From: Gnetum montanum
Taxonomy: Eukaryota > Streptophyta > Gnetopsida > Gnetales > Gnetaceae
Assembly (NCBI GenBank): GCA_015680685.1
Contig: MNCI01038293.1
Coordinates: 445,252-509,251 of the forward strand
Length of the DNA: 64,000 nt
Reading direction: 5' to 3'
The notes beneath the pieces were generated by a model. That model ran no database searches. It was not told the origin of the DNA and saw only the letters and a program-made list of their open reading frames with translations. Shown here piece after piece: positions 1 to 11,279 of this stretch; position 1 is the first letter of the stretch; every line of letters begins with the position of its first letter. Both the position numbers and the translations under genes were made by a program.

Positions 1-372
1 GATTCCTTGATTAGTTGTACATATCCGTAGATGCTCGTAATCAAGTCGTACTCGTGCGCACTAGGAAAGCAATTAAATAACAATAATTAAAACAATGTAC
101 TGCAAGGTTTATCCAATCAAGTTCGTCTTTATTGCCATACACAACTTGTGTTCAAGTTGCAAAGTTGCTCGAATAAAGAGCCGTTCACTCTAGGACTCCT
201 ACTGCAGGTACACGGGAAAAATTCTAACTCTGGAGTGTTCAAACTGCCAGAGCTTCGCTACTTCTAGCTAGGATTGGGAAATGAAGGGAGTGCCACCTCT
301 TATTTAGATATGGTGGCGGACCGTGATATCGCGTATGCGATATCATGGCACTATGCATGTCGCGTCTCATCA
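1..372 (-). mobile_element. Partial LTR (same family as solo LTR C), reversed, cut by window edge
   Basis: Read on the minus strand from 372 leftward it begins TGATGAGACGCGA, then GATATCGCATACGCGATATC, a TATA-like AAATAAGAGG and the AATAAAGACGAAC block. These are the same landmarks, in the same order, as in the solo LTR at 13200-13984. The + strand end reads CTCATCA|GTCAT, so GTCAT (373-377) is the expected copy of its target duplication. Its other end lies outside the window, so it may be a solo LTR or one end of a full element. Confidence 0.8.
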
Positions 373-1650
373 GTCATCAAATCTATCATTTTGAGGTTGT
401 GACATATTTTTAGTCGTGATGTTCTAAAAATCTGGTGATATGCTTTTCTAGAGTATTCTTCCATATTTTCATGTGGTATGGTCTAGTCTCATACTCTCCT
501 TTAAGGATTCCATATCTTATCATTTATCTATTCAAAATTTAAGGAGTGGTTAATCTTGGTAGAGTTTTCATTTGTTTCCATGATAAAATCACAGTAACAG
601 TAGGTGTGTACTTCATGTTTGTTCTTCTATTTAGTTGAGTACAAAGACAAAATTTGACATGAATTTTTAAATGTTAGTTTCTTAGTTGACCTTGGTGTAG
701 ATGTGAGCCTTGGATTTGGATATTTCAGATCCTTCTACTTTGCATGGACATGGTCCTGGGATAGTGTAATAGGCCATGGAACTATGGTCCACCCTTATCA
801 CAAATTTTTCTTAAGTCCCTTTGAATGTTGAGCTTCCTTGACAGTCATTAATGATGTTCTCCATGTGGGAAGCAAATTCTTTCCTAAGCAAAGGTCCCTG
901 TGACTTAGGACTCATGGCTCAAATTAGGTTGAGATGCATAACCCTTGCTCTCTTAGAGGTGTGGAATTTCTTAATGCAATTTTTTTCCATTTATTATGCT
1001 CACATAGTATTGACACTAAATCTTATTGGTAGTTGTCTCTTTGGCATGATGACATCGCCTACTCTCCTCATACACAAATCCATCAATTATTGATATATTT
1101 TTTTAATCCTTATACAAATGGTCCTCTTGATGTTCTAAATGTTACTAAATGGTTGTGCTTAGACAAAGCTTTGAACCTAGGTGCTAAAACTCTTCAAACT
1201 CATAATAGAGACAAGGTGTAGTAACAAATTTTCAATGCCATATTTCTTACAAAAGTAAGCTTGAAGTTCCTACAAATCTTAAGTAATGTGTAGTTCATTA
1301 AAACTCTTTTGGTTTTCTTACTTTAGATGAACTCATCTAAATTGTCCATTAGGCTCCTTCGATGGTCTTTCCTTACCTCAAGCCTCATGAGGACCTATGA
1401 AAAAACTCAATGGCTAGAAGATTGATCCCAGTTATCCTTCATTTAATGTTTTACTAAAATCCATTAAGGACCTAGTCCTCCTAGTGGTTTCTCATTGATA
1501 GATATTCTTGGTAACATACGTTTCATTTTATAAAATAATAAAAATTAAAGTTAAGGCTTTATCTATATTAGATGATTGGGTGTTCATGCAATGTCTCATG
1601 AGATCATATAAGCATGGCTTGACTGTGGTTCAAACTAAACTTTTCTTATG
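373..1650. other. Unassigned AT-rich sequence left of element A
   Basis: About 1.3 kb with only short, unconvincing reading frames (for example 80 codons at 851-1093), rich in T runs. I recognise no protein family, RNA or LTR end. It continues across element A at 11280, because removing A and one GTATC rejoins the two flanks, so it is the older host sequence. It is probably the remains of an older repeat. Confidence 0.5.
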
Positions 1651-1655
1651 GTATC
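1651..1655 (+). repeat. Target-site duplication of element A (left, GTATC)
   Basis: GTATC precedes the left LTR and is repeated exactly after the right LTR at 11275-11279. A 5-bp duplication is the usual product of Ty3/gypsy integrase. Confidence 0.8.
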
Positions 1656-2521
1656 TAATGAGTCATGTTTTGTAGGGCTTTGATATCAGAGTCATGTTAT
1701 CAGGTATATGATATTGGGGCACAAGCTTCGATGTTGGGGATCTGATATTGCCCCTTTTATGCTAGCCTATAAATACAACACTTGGGTGCATAGTTCACAT
1801 ATATATTTTGGGATAGATTTCAATAGATTTTAGAGGTAGAAATAGAGAAGTTTTGTTAGTTTGTTTCCAATGCATGCCCGTAGTGTGATGTTAAGTGATT
1901 ATATGGCATCCTTATTCAAGTGTGACATACTTGGATAAAGATTGAGATTACTTCCATCATTGTAGCATCCACTTAGCTTTATTATTATTTTTTAATTACT
2001 TAAATGCTTACTATTTTCCTTAGTTAATGTTTACCAATTATTTCTCTTTATCATTTTTTGTCATTAAGTGGAATGAGTACGACTAATCGCAAGTGCTTAA
2101 GTGTAATTACTTGGCAACCTAGTAGTGTTATCATTTGGTACACATGGTAACGGTACACTTGGTAATCCTAGTGATAGTTACATGAAGTCCAAGGCATGTA
2201 CGATAGGTTAGAAATGGGTACTCATCACACATAGGCTAGTTTAGACTTTACTTTCCATTGTTAATTAGTTTAAATCATTGATTTCCTTATTACCATTAGG
2301 AGTAGCTTAAGGCTAAAACAACATCAGAAATCATATGCCTCACTTTGGACTAAACCATGCGACAAAGCTACGACTAGTCCAAGTGGGAAGACAATGAATT
2401 ATGATCAAGACATAACAATCGAGATGCCACAACTAGTCCCATCCACAAAATTCGATCGGATTGCATGTGAATGGTTATGATTAGTATGGTTGGGCATAAG
2501 GGGGTACCTCACTACTCATCA
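1656..2521 (+). repeat. Element A 5' LTR
   Basis: It matches 10408-11274 over its whole length with many point differences. It starts TAATGAGTCATG (TGTCGAGTCATG in the other copy) and ends CTCATCA. A TATA box lies at 1768-1775 (CCTATAAATACAAC). The last ~190 bp form a module shared with the LTRs of B, C, F and G. Confidence 0.85.
1768..1775 (+). promoter_or_regulatory. TATA box of element A 5' LTR
   Basis: TATAAATA within GCCTATAAATACAACACTTG, about 110 bp into the LTR and kept in the 3' copy. This is the expected start region for retrotransposon RNA. Confidence 0.6.
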
Positions 2522-2540
2522 TTGATGCCATTGCCAAGGA
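2522..2540 (+). promoter_or_regulatory. Primer binding site of element A (degenerate)
   Basis: TTGATGCCATTGCCAAGGA directly follows the LTR. It resembles the TGGCGCCGTTGCCGGGGA-type primer site found in many plant Athila/Tat elements, with several C-to-T and G-to-A changes. Confidence 0.55.
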
Positions 2541-2646
2541 TGGTGCTAGTTATTTAGATTAGTTATATTATACACGATCATTGTAAATGCATTAACATAT
2601 TATTCTTCAAAGAATATCAATTCACACACATCATAAACTAACAACA

Positions 2647-5178
2647 ATGTCTCTTTCACATGGAAGCAATAATGCATCGTATGAAGACAACATTCATTAG
2701 AGAACTAATGAGATATACATTGAAGAAAATTGGAGTGACTAAACTCTTGTAAGGGTTTCATATGTTCATAACCACCCTAATTACACTCAAGGACTATAGT
2801 CACCCAAGGCAGACAATCCTTGAGGAGATGAAGTAAGTCCTAAGCTAGGGGAGGCCTCAAGGCCTATGACCTTCTCAAAACCTAGAAAAGACAAATTAAA
2901 AGACCCAAGAGAGAACTATAAAAGCCATTTTGATTCTCCCAGCTCCTCATCTTCCTCTTCCTCTTCAACATCTAGTTTTGATGAAGATGAACATAGGTAT
3001 AGAGATAAAGCTTTCCTATGGGGTCAAAATAAGGATAAAAATTGAAACCAAGGACAAAATCAAAGACATCAAAACAAGCATAGAAAAAATCGTTACAATT
3101 AACCAAATAGAAATAGAAATTTTTACCATGACATGTCTAATGACGGTGAACCCTTGTTGGCCACTAAGAGCATGATGCAAATTATAGAGGTAGTTAAAAT
3201 ACCCCATAGGCATCGCAAAGAAAGTCACATCAAAAGGCCTGATATGAATAACATCCCTAAGTTTATGGGAGGTTATGATTTTAATCCATAACATCATTTG
3301 CAAGCCTTCCATGATGCTTGCATCTTACAAAACATTTAAAGTGGGTGGCGAAAGCTTAAGCTCTTTCTTATGACACTAATAAACAAAGTCGAAGTGTGGT
3401 ATAGATTTTTGAAACCAAATTCAATCCATTAGTGGTTCACAATGCTGGAACTCTTCAACAAGAAATACCAAACCTATGCAAGGGTCTCCAACCTAAGGAA
3501 ACAAATCCAAGAATGGAAACAAGAACAACATGAACCCTTGGATATGGCCCTACATAGATACTATTCTCTACTGAATAAATGTTTAGGCCATGGTTTCTCT
3601 CACGAAGAGCAACTTTTCCACATCATAGATTGGCTTCATAGTCAAACAAGAGAGACCCTTGGGATGTATGATCAAGGTCAATTATATGAAGTAGGAACCC
3701 ATCAGATCCAAAGGCTAATTGAGTGCATGGAAAAAGAAGAAGGAGAGCTATGTAAACAAGAAAATGTTGAGAAATATCATTGGGAACCAACTCTTCAAAA
3801 GAAGAGGGTTCATCTCTATGATAAGGAAAAAGAGGCAACTCTCAATGAGGTGATTTTACAACAAACGTTACCAATACAAAATTCTATCGATGAGCTTGAA
3901 GCAAAGCTAGATAAGATGTTGGAATAGATAAATGAGAAAGTTACACAACCTATGTAGAAATCGTAGAGGATAGAGTAACTCAAAACAAATCAACTAACCA
4001 AAATAAATCAACTAACCAAAACAAAAGGAGGAAAAAGAACCAAGAAATTGGTAGGAACACTTATCGGCAAAGAGGGAAAATGGTTGAAGAAGAATAAGCT
4101 ATAAACTCAACCATCAAAGAAGATGATGGATGTGACATCTGCCTATATGACCATCCAAAGGGCTATTTCCCAATCATGTTACATCTACATGAGTATTGGG
4201 CTTTTTCTTTGAATCCCAAGTTTGTACAAAAGCAAATGCCTAGGAAATTACCTTTCTCACAAGGTAATTATAGACAGTCCTACAACCCAATCGTATTATC
4301 CTAGTGGGATTTCTTACCTAGCATCAACACTATCATCAACCACAGTGGCAAAACCCACAGTTGTGGGGAAGGCCATCATCAAACTAGCCCTACCCTTATT
4401 GTTAGTTGAACCCATATGAATGTTATGTTCAACAAACTGTTTCCCTGACTAGTTTTACTTCGTCTACTTCAAATTGCTACTACCACTCTCTTGAGTATCA
4501 TTGACCCGTGACATTTTCTGAAGGATTACCACCTCACACTTCTCACCCTCCATCATATCCTTAATATTCTCATACTTCACTCCATCACATGTCATAGCCA
4601 GTAACACAAGAAGGTTCAACACCACAACATCAATGAAAGAATGCCACTTATGCTACGAACATACATAGACATGATAATGTCAGTAGGTCCCCACCACAAT
4701 CTTGGAAACACGCTTTCTTTAGGATGGTTCCCACACTTAAGCGCAACACTCATGGACCTACTAACTCATCCAAACTAGCATAATGCCAATCAAGTGCAAC
4801 ATCCTTACTTTCACAACTAATGTCCTTCAATCCTACGCAAAGGCCAACATTCATCATTACTCTAAGACTTGCTAGAAATAATGAACCTAGCATCGTGGAG
4901 AGACAAAAGAATTCATGCATAACTACTCATGAGGAAGGGTGCATTCATGGGCCAAACATCCATAAAGTTCACACAACTCCTACCCTAATCCATCATACAT
5001 TCATAAACCAAGTGTGTGAGCAACAACCCATCTACGCAACCACCACTAAACCAAAAGATACCAAGTGGCTTGAAAATGAAAGTCTAACATTGTTTCACAA
5101 ATGCATGGAGACTACTTGTCCACTTATTAATTCTTGTCATGATCAAACGCTTAGTCATGTGGGAGGTGACCCATCCTA
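2647..5178 (+). pseudogene. Element A gag, with a protease-like tail (broken)
   Basis: Starts at MSLSHGSNNASYEDN and is then interrupted by many stops. Recognisable parts: a serine-rich acidic stretch near 2940-3000; the gag core with IPKFMGGYDFNP (about 3250) and, at 3442-3927, the open block with KQIQEWKQEQHEPLDMAL and YSLLNKCLGHGFSHEEQLFHI, typical of Athila gag; and a zinc-knuckle relic CDICLYDHPKGYF from 4131 whose last cysteine is lost. The end (4820-5178, including YATTTKPKDTKW) matches the section between protease and reverse transcriptase in element B. It packages retrotransposon RNA in family members; this copy cannot make a full protein. Confidence 0.8.
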
Positions 5179-5839
5179 GAATCAAGAATTAATAAGTGTT
5201 TTTCATCTTTTTTTTTTACAATTTTTTATCATTTTCTCATTTCTTGATACAAATTTTTCCTATCCTTTTTGACTTTATCCACATTTTGTTTTCATTTCCT
5301 TTGTTAGTAATCTCGTTTGTGAATAAAGTGACATTATGTAGCCCATTGAGGTGAGGTTTTCTCTATGTTATCAAAGTCATGAGGGATTGATTATTTGGAT
5401 AATGAGGCCACGTCATCCATCCATCCATCCCATTAATAAGAGGTTCTTACCATGGTCATAATGATATTATTTTTTCATCATCAAACTGAGAATAAACTTA
5501 GAATCATTGTGCATGGATAGAAAAGTGAAGAACTAAGTGCGAATGCAAAGAATACGACATCAAGGGGACTTATGGATTCTCTTTGACCACTTCTATATGT
5601 TCTATCATGTTGCTAAGGTTGTAATTATATCCTTATAGATCTAATGAAAAATGGAAGTAAGAGTAAAATAAGTGTTGCCTTACCATGTCACTAGAACATG
5701 TTACCTAAGCCTGAAGGTAGTCCTCTAGTAAGGTTGACATAGATAAAAATAAAATAAAAGGGCAAGGAATAAATTTCTAAGGGTCCTACTAGAAAAAAAT
5801 GTTACCCATGCTTGCAGGTTGGTGGCTTCTTAGAAATTC

Positions 5840-5842
<3 letters not shown>

Positions 5843-5874
<32 letters not shown>
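5843..5874 (+). repeat. GA dinucleotide microsatellite
   Basis: Sixteen uninterrupted GA/AG units inside the spacer of element A. The matching part of element B has none, so it probably arose after insertion. Confidence 0.95.
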
Positions 5875-5877
<3 letters not shown>

Positions 5878-6673
5878 ATGTGTGTCATGAATAAACTTCT
5901 CCCTTGGACAAACGCCAAGTGATGCTACTCCTTGCAATGGTGGTAGCCTTATGGTTGTCAATCAAAGAGATAAAACAATGCGATGTCATTGGAATGTAGT
6001 TTGGACTTGGCTTGAATCTTGGAAAGAAGGGATAATGATTACTTTAACCATTAATAACACACAAGGATTCATTATGCCTATGGTAAGGCACCTCATGTTC
6101 CAATTTCTATAATCCTTTCTAAAATCCATCTCATCTCACTATCCATATGATCATAACTTATGGTTTTGTGTAACATAGAGTTATTTTTTCAAATTGGTGG
6201 TTTTAACATGTGTGTTTTGTTTAATAGGTATGTGTTGCATTCAACTCCTTTGGTGCCTACAGACATTTTTAGGTGTGGTTATACAAGGGCATTAAGGGCT
6301 GGAGCCTACTTTGGGGAGGACCCACTTGTATAACTATTGTAACTTTTACTTGTCTAACACAACTACATCATATTGAACCTTCCAAGTGCATAAATGATAA
6401 ATTCAAAACCTTCCCTTATCATATAACCTATATGTTCTACACAATGAATTCAATACTCTTTTCTTACATCTTCCAAAGCTTTTAATTCATGTGATTTTGT
6501 CTTCTAACATTACTAGTACCTAAATATGAATTCTCACCTACCCCAGAACTTTGGACTTTACATGAAACCTTCCAACCAATCATAGAGCTTCATTTTCCAT
6601 GTTGAATGTCCTCATAGAATGCAATTTTAAGACCCCCTTATTTTGGGTACCCAATATCAAGTACATAAAAACC

Positions 6674-6681
6674 TATAAATA
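6674..6681 (+). promoter_or_regulatory. Candidate TATA box ahead of element A ORF3
   Basis: TATAAATA in AACCTATAAATAGGACCCC, 555 bp before the ORF3 start. Element B has ACTATAAATAAATGTGACCCC at the equivalent place (36187). Retention in both, followed by GACCCC, suggests an internal promoter, but this is an inference. Confidence 0.35.
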
Positions 6682-7235
6682 GGACCCCTGCAATGCTAAA
6701 AAAATTCATTATCATCAATTGAAGTTAGGGGAGTTTTGCATTTTTCTCTCTCAACTAAGATTTTTGCGCATCCAACTTCCACACGTGATACCTAACTCCA
6801 TACTACTATGATTTCCGTGGTTTTTGAACCTATTTTATCTTGAAGTGTTCAATTTTGTTGAGGGAGGGATGCTTGTGTGGAAACCTTGTGCCAATTTTTC
6901 AAAATTTGCTATCACCTAGAAGGTATTATAAGGGTAAGAATGTTAAAAACCTTAAGTATCTTAATGAACAATCAATTGTATGTATACCAGAATCTCCAAT
7001 TATCTCACCCAAGGGATCATAACCATCATTATAAGCCATACATAAGTAAAAAGAAGTTAATTACAAAGGGTCATAAAATAAGTTAACACTTTTTGGGCTT
7101 TTTTCTTGAAATTTTTTTAACTTTGTAGTCACATGAGCTAAGAACTTAACAGAACTAAGGTCATGAGTAAGGTATAAACCTGTTGATGATAAATGAAAAA
7201 CACCTTAGTAACACCAAATCCTTGATTGATTATAA

Positions 7236-10200
7236 ATGGCCCCAAAAAGAGGAGGACAAGAAGGACCTTCGTAGGGTGCAAGTAAATGCCCGAGCAGTGG
7301 TAGAGGTTGACTAGGAGAAAAAGGTCCACCAGCTGAGCATGAAGAACAAGATCCCTAGTCATTTAGCATTCATCAAGAGGCCCCTACTACAAGGTAGTCG
7401 GTCCAAGTAAAGGCTATAGAACCACAAGGTCAAGTGTAAGGATAATGCCTCACATTGTCCCAAGAATGACTCCAAGCCATCCAAGAATGATCCATGTTGA
7501 ACACGATCATCGTGGAAATGAACTTTAGGCCATTCATGGAATTTGTCCCTGAGGCAGTTAGAACTTAGCTTCAAGCATCACCTTTATGGCACATCCTCTC
7601 TGAAAGTTAGGAATGGTGCCTCGGTGATATGTACCAATTCTGGCATAATAAGGAAGAGGGCACCATCGTCAACATTGGTAGAATATTTGTTTCTTTCTTA
7701 ATCAAGGACATTGTAGAGGCTCTGAACATACCAGATGTGGGGGCTAAGGTAGTGCAGCTATCCATAAGGTCTGACACAAAAACTAGAAAGTTGTGGTTGA
7801 AATAGGCATATAACAAAGAAAACAAAATATACAGTGAACTAACTTTGGAAGAGAGAATTTATTTCAAAATCAGAACATACCTTCTCTTCCCCACTAAAGG
7901 GCTCAATAGGATATCAACTTACATGGCCAAAGGAAGTGCAATCTTGATGGGAAAATACAATGCCAACCTTACCCAATTGTACTTCACAAAGATTCAAAGG
8001 CGGTTCAAGAAAAGAAAGGAAAGGAAGCTAACACTTCCATTCCCTTGCCTAATCAAAAAGTTGTGCAAGCACACCAAAATCCTAGGTTACACTAATGACA
8101 TTCCCAGAAGAGCCCAAAATGTTTCATTCTCTAAGTTTCTCAAACCAATAGCACTAAGGAAAGACCTTGGTGATGAACAAGAATAGGAATAAGAAAAGGA
8201 GCTAGAAAAAAAACTAAAGAAGGCGCCAGAGTAATGGCAATAGTTGCGAGTTCCACCACCATTGACGTAAGATTATAGGCCTACAATGAGCCATTTGCAG
8301 CGAATTTTTGAAACTCTCAGTTGGGAAAGTAGGGATGAATCCAACCTCTTCTAAGTCATTAATGTTGTGGTTTAGCCTACACTTTTAGCCAATCCATTAA
8401 GGGGACAAATCTCTTTACAACCAAGGGGAGAGGCCTAGTGGTCATAGTACATCTTTGAAAATGTTGCATCTTTCCAAGTGGTTTTTGAAACAGGAGAAGG
8501 TGCCATAGTCATGGTCATGTAGCACCAAGATGCGACAAGTGCAACAAAAGTAATCACAGACCACATTAAAGAATCCTTCAATGTGCCTATTATGTCCTTG
8601 GTAGACATAACTAGAACCAAAGATGTAAAAATGTTAGCGAGGACTTTGATGACTCCTGCGGCTTATGAGGATGTGCTTGATAGATTGCTGTAGACTAGGC
8701 AAGTTATGATAACCCTTTTCGACATCCCCAATGATGTCACTATAGTACAATCTGACCTCATAGTCATAAAAGAAAAACTAGTCATGGCAGAGACCAAGGA
8801 AAAGCATGCAGAAGCAAAGGTGCATAGAGTACAACAAGAGCTCATTGCCCTAAAAGCTAAAAGAAGGGACCCTTCCTAATTTTTTGTGTCTCACCAGTTA
8901 AAGCAATTTCAAACAAAGCAACTAGGCTAATTGACTAAGTATAACAAAATGGCTCAACAAGAAAAGGAGAAAGCGGTCTAGAATGCCTCAACCACTAAAG
9001 CCCAAGTGTTGAGTGACAAGGTATGCCTACACTCAACCATACGAATACGAGTGTTCATGCACGATCCGGTCGAACTCCATGGACAGGCTAGTTGTGGTAT
9101 CTAGATCATTACACATTGATCGCAGTTCATTGTCTTTCCACCTGGACTAGTATTTGCTTTGTCACGTATGGTTTAGTCCAGAGTGAGGCATATGATGTGA
9201 TCCTAAACTAATGCTACTTCTAGAGACAATGGAAAATAATCTTGATTAAATTAATAAGCAATAGGAAATGAAGTCTAAGCTAGCCTAAGTGTGATGATCA
9301 TTCGTTCCTTAATCATCCGTACACATCTTGGACCTCATGCATGACTACTACTAGGATTACCAAGCATAGATCCTAGGTGCACTATTGGGTTACCAAGTAG
9401 TCACACTTAAATGCTTGTGATTAAGTCATACTCATTCTGCAGTTAACAACAAGAATAGTAAATTATGGTAAAGAAATATTAACTAAAAAAATAATAAATA
9501 ACAATAACAATTAAATAATTAAACCAAGTGAATGCTGCAATGATGAAGTAATCTCGATCTTTATTGCTGATCATGTGCGTGTCCAAGTACATCACACTTG
9601 AATAAAGGTTTCGTACAATTACAAGCATCACATTGTGGGCATGCACTGGGAAAATATTCTAACTCTTGTGAGGAGAAACTGCAAGAGTCTAGCTACAACT
9701 AATTCCTAAGATAGCTAAGTGTGGCAAAAGCACACTTATTTATAGGCTAGAATAGACATTGTGTAAATGGGGCTGCGTATACGGGGCCTAGTATATGGGG
9801 CCTGGTGTGATCTTCTCACAAGTTTTACATATAGGAAAAGAGTTTGCATATAGGAAAGATGTTCTATAAAAACTTCACATGGAAAACTCAGAATTAGAAA
9901 CAATTAAGGCTCGCTACCACAGGTAAAGAGATGTAGCCTCAAACTTGGCTAAGAGATTAATAGATTATCATGAATTAAGAAAAAAGGCCAAGGCTTTTAA
10001 AGAGGAATAAAGGTAATTTGTAACATGGTATGTGAAAGCAGATTAGATGTTCTCGTAACTACCATGTTCATGGGATGTATCGGTTCCAGCACACATTGGA
10101 TCATCAACTTGGATAGTGCATGACCTAAGAATGAAGGAGGAGAACTTGCAGGTGCTCCTAAATCGCTACAAATTCTAGAAGCTTAATGACAAAGGGAAGC

Positions 10201-10238
10201 GGACAATGGAAGAACCACTGCCTCTGGGAACTAAATAA
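7236..10238 (+). pseudogene. Element A ORF3 (Athila third ORF, plant-transposon-protein-like), broken and interrupted
   Basis: Starts MAPKRGGQEGPS. The best preserved part, 7845-8186, has STYMAKGSAILMGKYNANL and LPFPCLIKKLCKHTKI, which recall the helical domain of plant ORFs annotated as putative plant transposon protein or Athila ORF-1. A coiled-coil-like part follows (8700-9000), is split by solo LTR F at 9010, and resumes at 9826 to a stop at 10238. The order and residues match ORF3 of element B (NFRPFMEFVPEAVRT here, NFDPFLEHAPREVQD there). It lies in the position where Athila elements carry an envelope-like or extra ORF. I see no signal peptide. The function is unknown and the copy is dead. 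Confidence 0.65.
9010..9820 (-). mobile_element. Solo LTR F inside element A ORF3
   Basis: An 811-bp LTR in reverse orientation: on the minus strand it starts TGTGAGAAGATCAC and ends CCTTGTCACTCA. It has a TATA-like CCTATAAATAAG (minus, near 9740) and the same 3' module as the other Athila LTRs (ACTAGTCC, GGAGTTCGACCGGATC, GTATGGTTGAGTGTAGG). Flanks are AGTGT (9005-9009) and AGTTT (9821-9825), a 5-bp duplication with one mismatch. No internal sequence remains, as expected after recombination between two LTRs. Confidence 0.75.
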
Positions 10239-10398
10239 GCTTTGTTGTGTCATGTCCATTTTTGAAAAACACCACTATAGCATGGAAGAGTCAATTTGTG
10301 TGTTTATTTAAGTGAGTCAATAATCACATACCTTCCCAATATTTTGTAAAAAACTTATTCCTCATTTTGTTTAACTCGATGACAAGTTTTATTCAATC

Positions 10399-10407
10399 AT
10401 GGGGGTA
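10399..10407 (+). promoter_or_regulatory. Polypurine tract of element A
   Basis: ATGGGGGTA immediately before the 3' LTR. Element B has ATGGGGATA in the same place. This is the primer for plus-strand DNA synthesis. Confidence 0.65.
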
Positions 10408-11274
10408 TGTCGAGTCATGTTTTGTAGCACTTCGATATCTGATATTGGGGCACAACCTCTGATGTTGGGGATCTAATATCGCCTCTTCCATGTTAGCCTA
10501 TAAATACAACACTTGGGATGCATAGTTCACATATAGATTAGGAGATAGATTTCAATAGATTTTAGAGGTAAACATAAAGAAGTTTTGTTAGTTTGTTTCC
10601 AGTGCATGCCCGTAGTGTGATGTTAAGTGATTATATAGCATCCTTATTCAAGTATGACGTACTTGGACACATTACATGTTTGGTAATAAAGATTAAGATT
10701 ATTTCCATCATTGCAACATCCACTTAGCTTTATTATTATTTTTTTAATTACTTAAATACTTACTATTTTCCTTAGTTAATGTTTATCAATTATTACTCTT
10801 TATTGTTTTCTATCATTAAGAAAATGAGTACGACTAATCATGAGTGCTTAAGTGTAATTACTTGGTAACCTAGTAGTGTTATCATTTAGTATGCCTAGTA
10901 ATGGTACACTTGGTAATCCTAGCGGTAGTTACGCAAAGTCCAAGGTGTGTATGAAAGATTAGGAATAAATACTCATCGCATGTAGGATGGTTTAGGCTTT
11001 ACTTTCCATTATTAATTAGTTTAAATCATTGATTTTCTAATTACCATTAAGAGTAGCTTAAGGCTGAAACACCATTAGAAATCATATGCCTCACTTTGGA
11101 CTAAATCATATGTGATAAAGCTACCACTAGTCCAAGTGGGAAGACAACAAACTATGATCAAGACATAACGATCGAGATGCCACAACTAGTCCCATCCACA
11201 AAATTCGACCGTATTGTGCCTTAATGCTTGTGATTCATATGGTTGGGTGTAAGGGGGTACCTTGTCACTCATCA
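10408..11274 (+). repeat. Element A 3' LTR
   Basis: It matches 1656-2521 end to end, starting TGTCGAGTCATG and ending CTCATCA before the GTATC duplication. It has a TATA box in GCCTATAAATACAACAC near 10500. Differences from the 5' copy are mostly C/T and G/A changes. Confidence 0.85.
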
Positions 11275-11279
11275 GTATC

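Larger units (their letters stand above)
5179..7235 (+). other. Element A internal spacer
   Basis: No coding frame survives. It lines up piecewise with the spacer of element B (20359-21035 and 35064-36636), including a TTTGGGGAGGACCCACTTG block (6312 here, near 35862 in B) and a TATA box ahead of ORF3. It also holds the GA microsatellite. Confidence 0.6.
1656..11274 (+). mobile_element. Element A: Athila-type LTR retrotransposon lacking pol
   Basis: A complete insertion of 9,619 bp: LTRs of 866 bp (1656-2521) and 867 bp (10408-11274) flanked by GTATC. Inside, in order, are a primer site, a broken gag, a non-coding spacer, a broken ORF3 with a coiled coil, and a purine tract. Reverse transcriptase, RNase H and integrase, present in the related element B, are absent. 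A gag 3' section runs straight into the spacer at about 5178. It therefore looks like a non-autonomous derivative dependent on a relative such as B. ORF3 also contains solo LTR F at 9010-9820. Stops and LTR divergence show it is old. Confidence 0.85.

Noticed and set aside
851-1221. Two overlapping short + frames near the left edge
   Set aside because: Short, overlapping and hydrophobic by T-richness; no family recognised.
5417-5430. CATCC short tandem run
   Set aside because: Three to four units only; too short to call a microsatellite.
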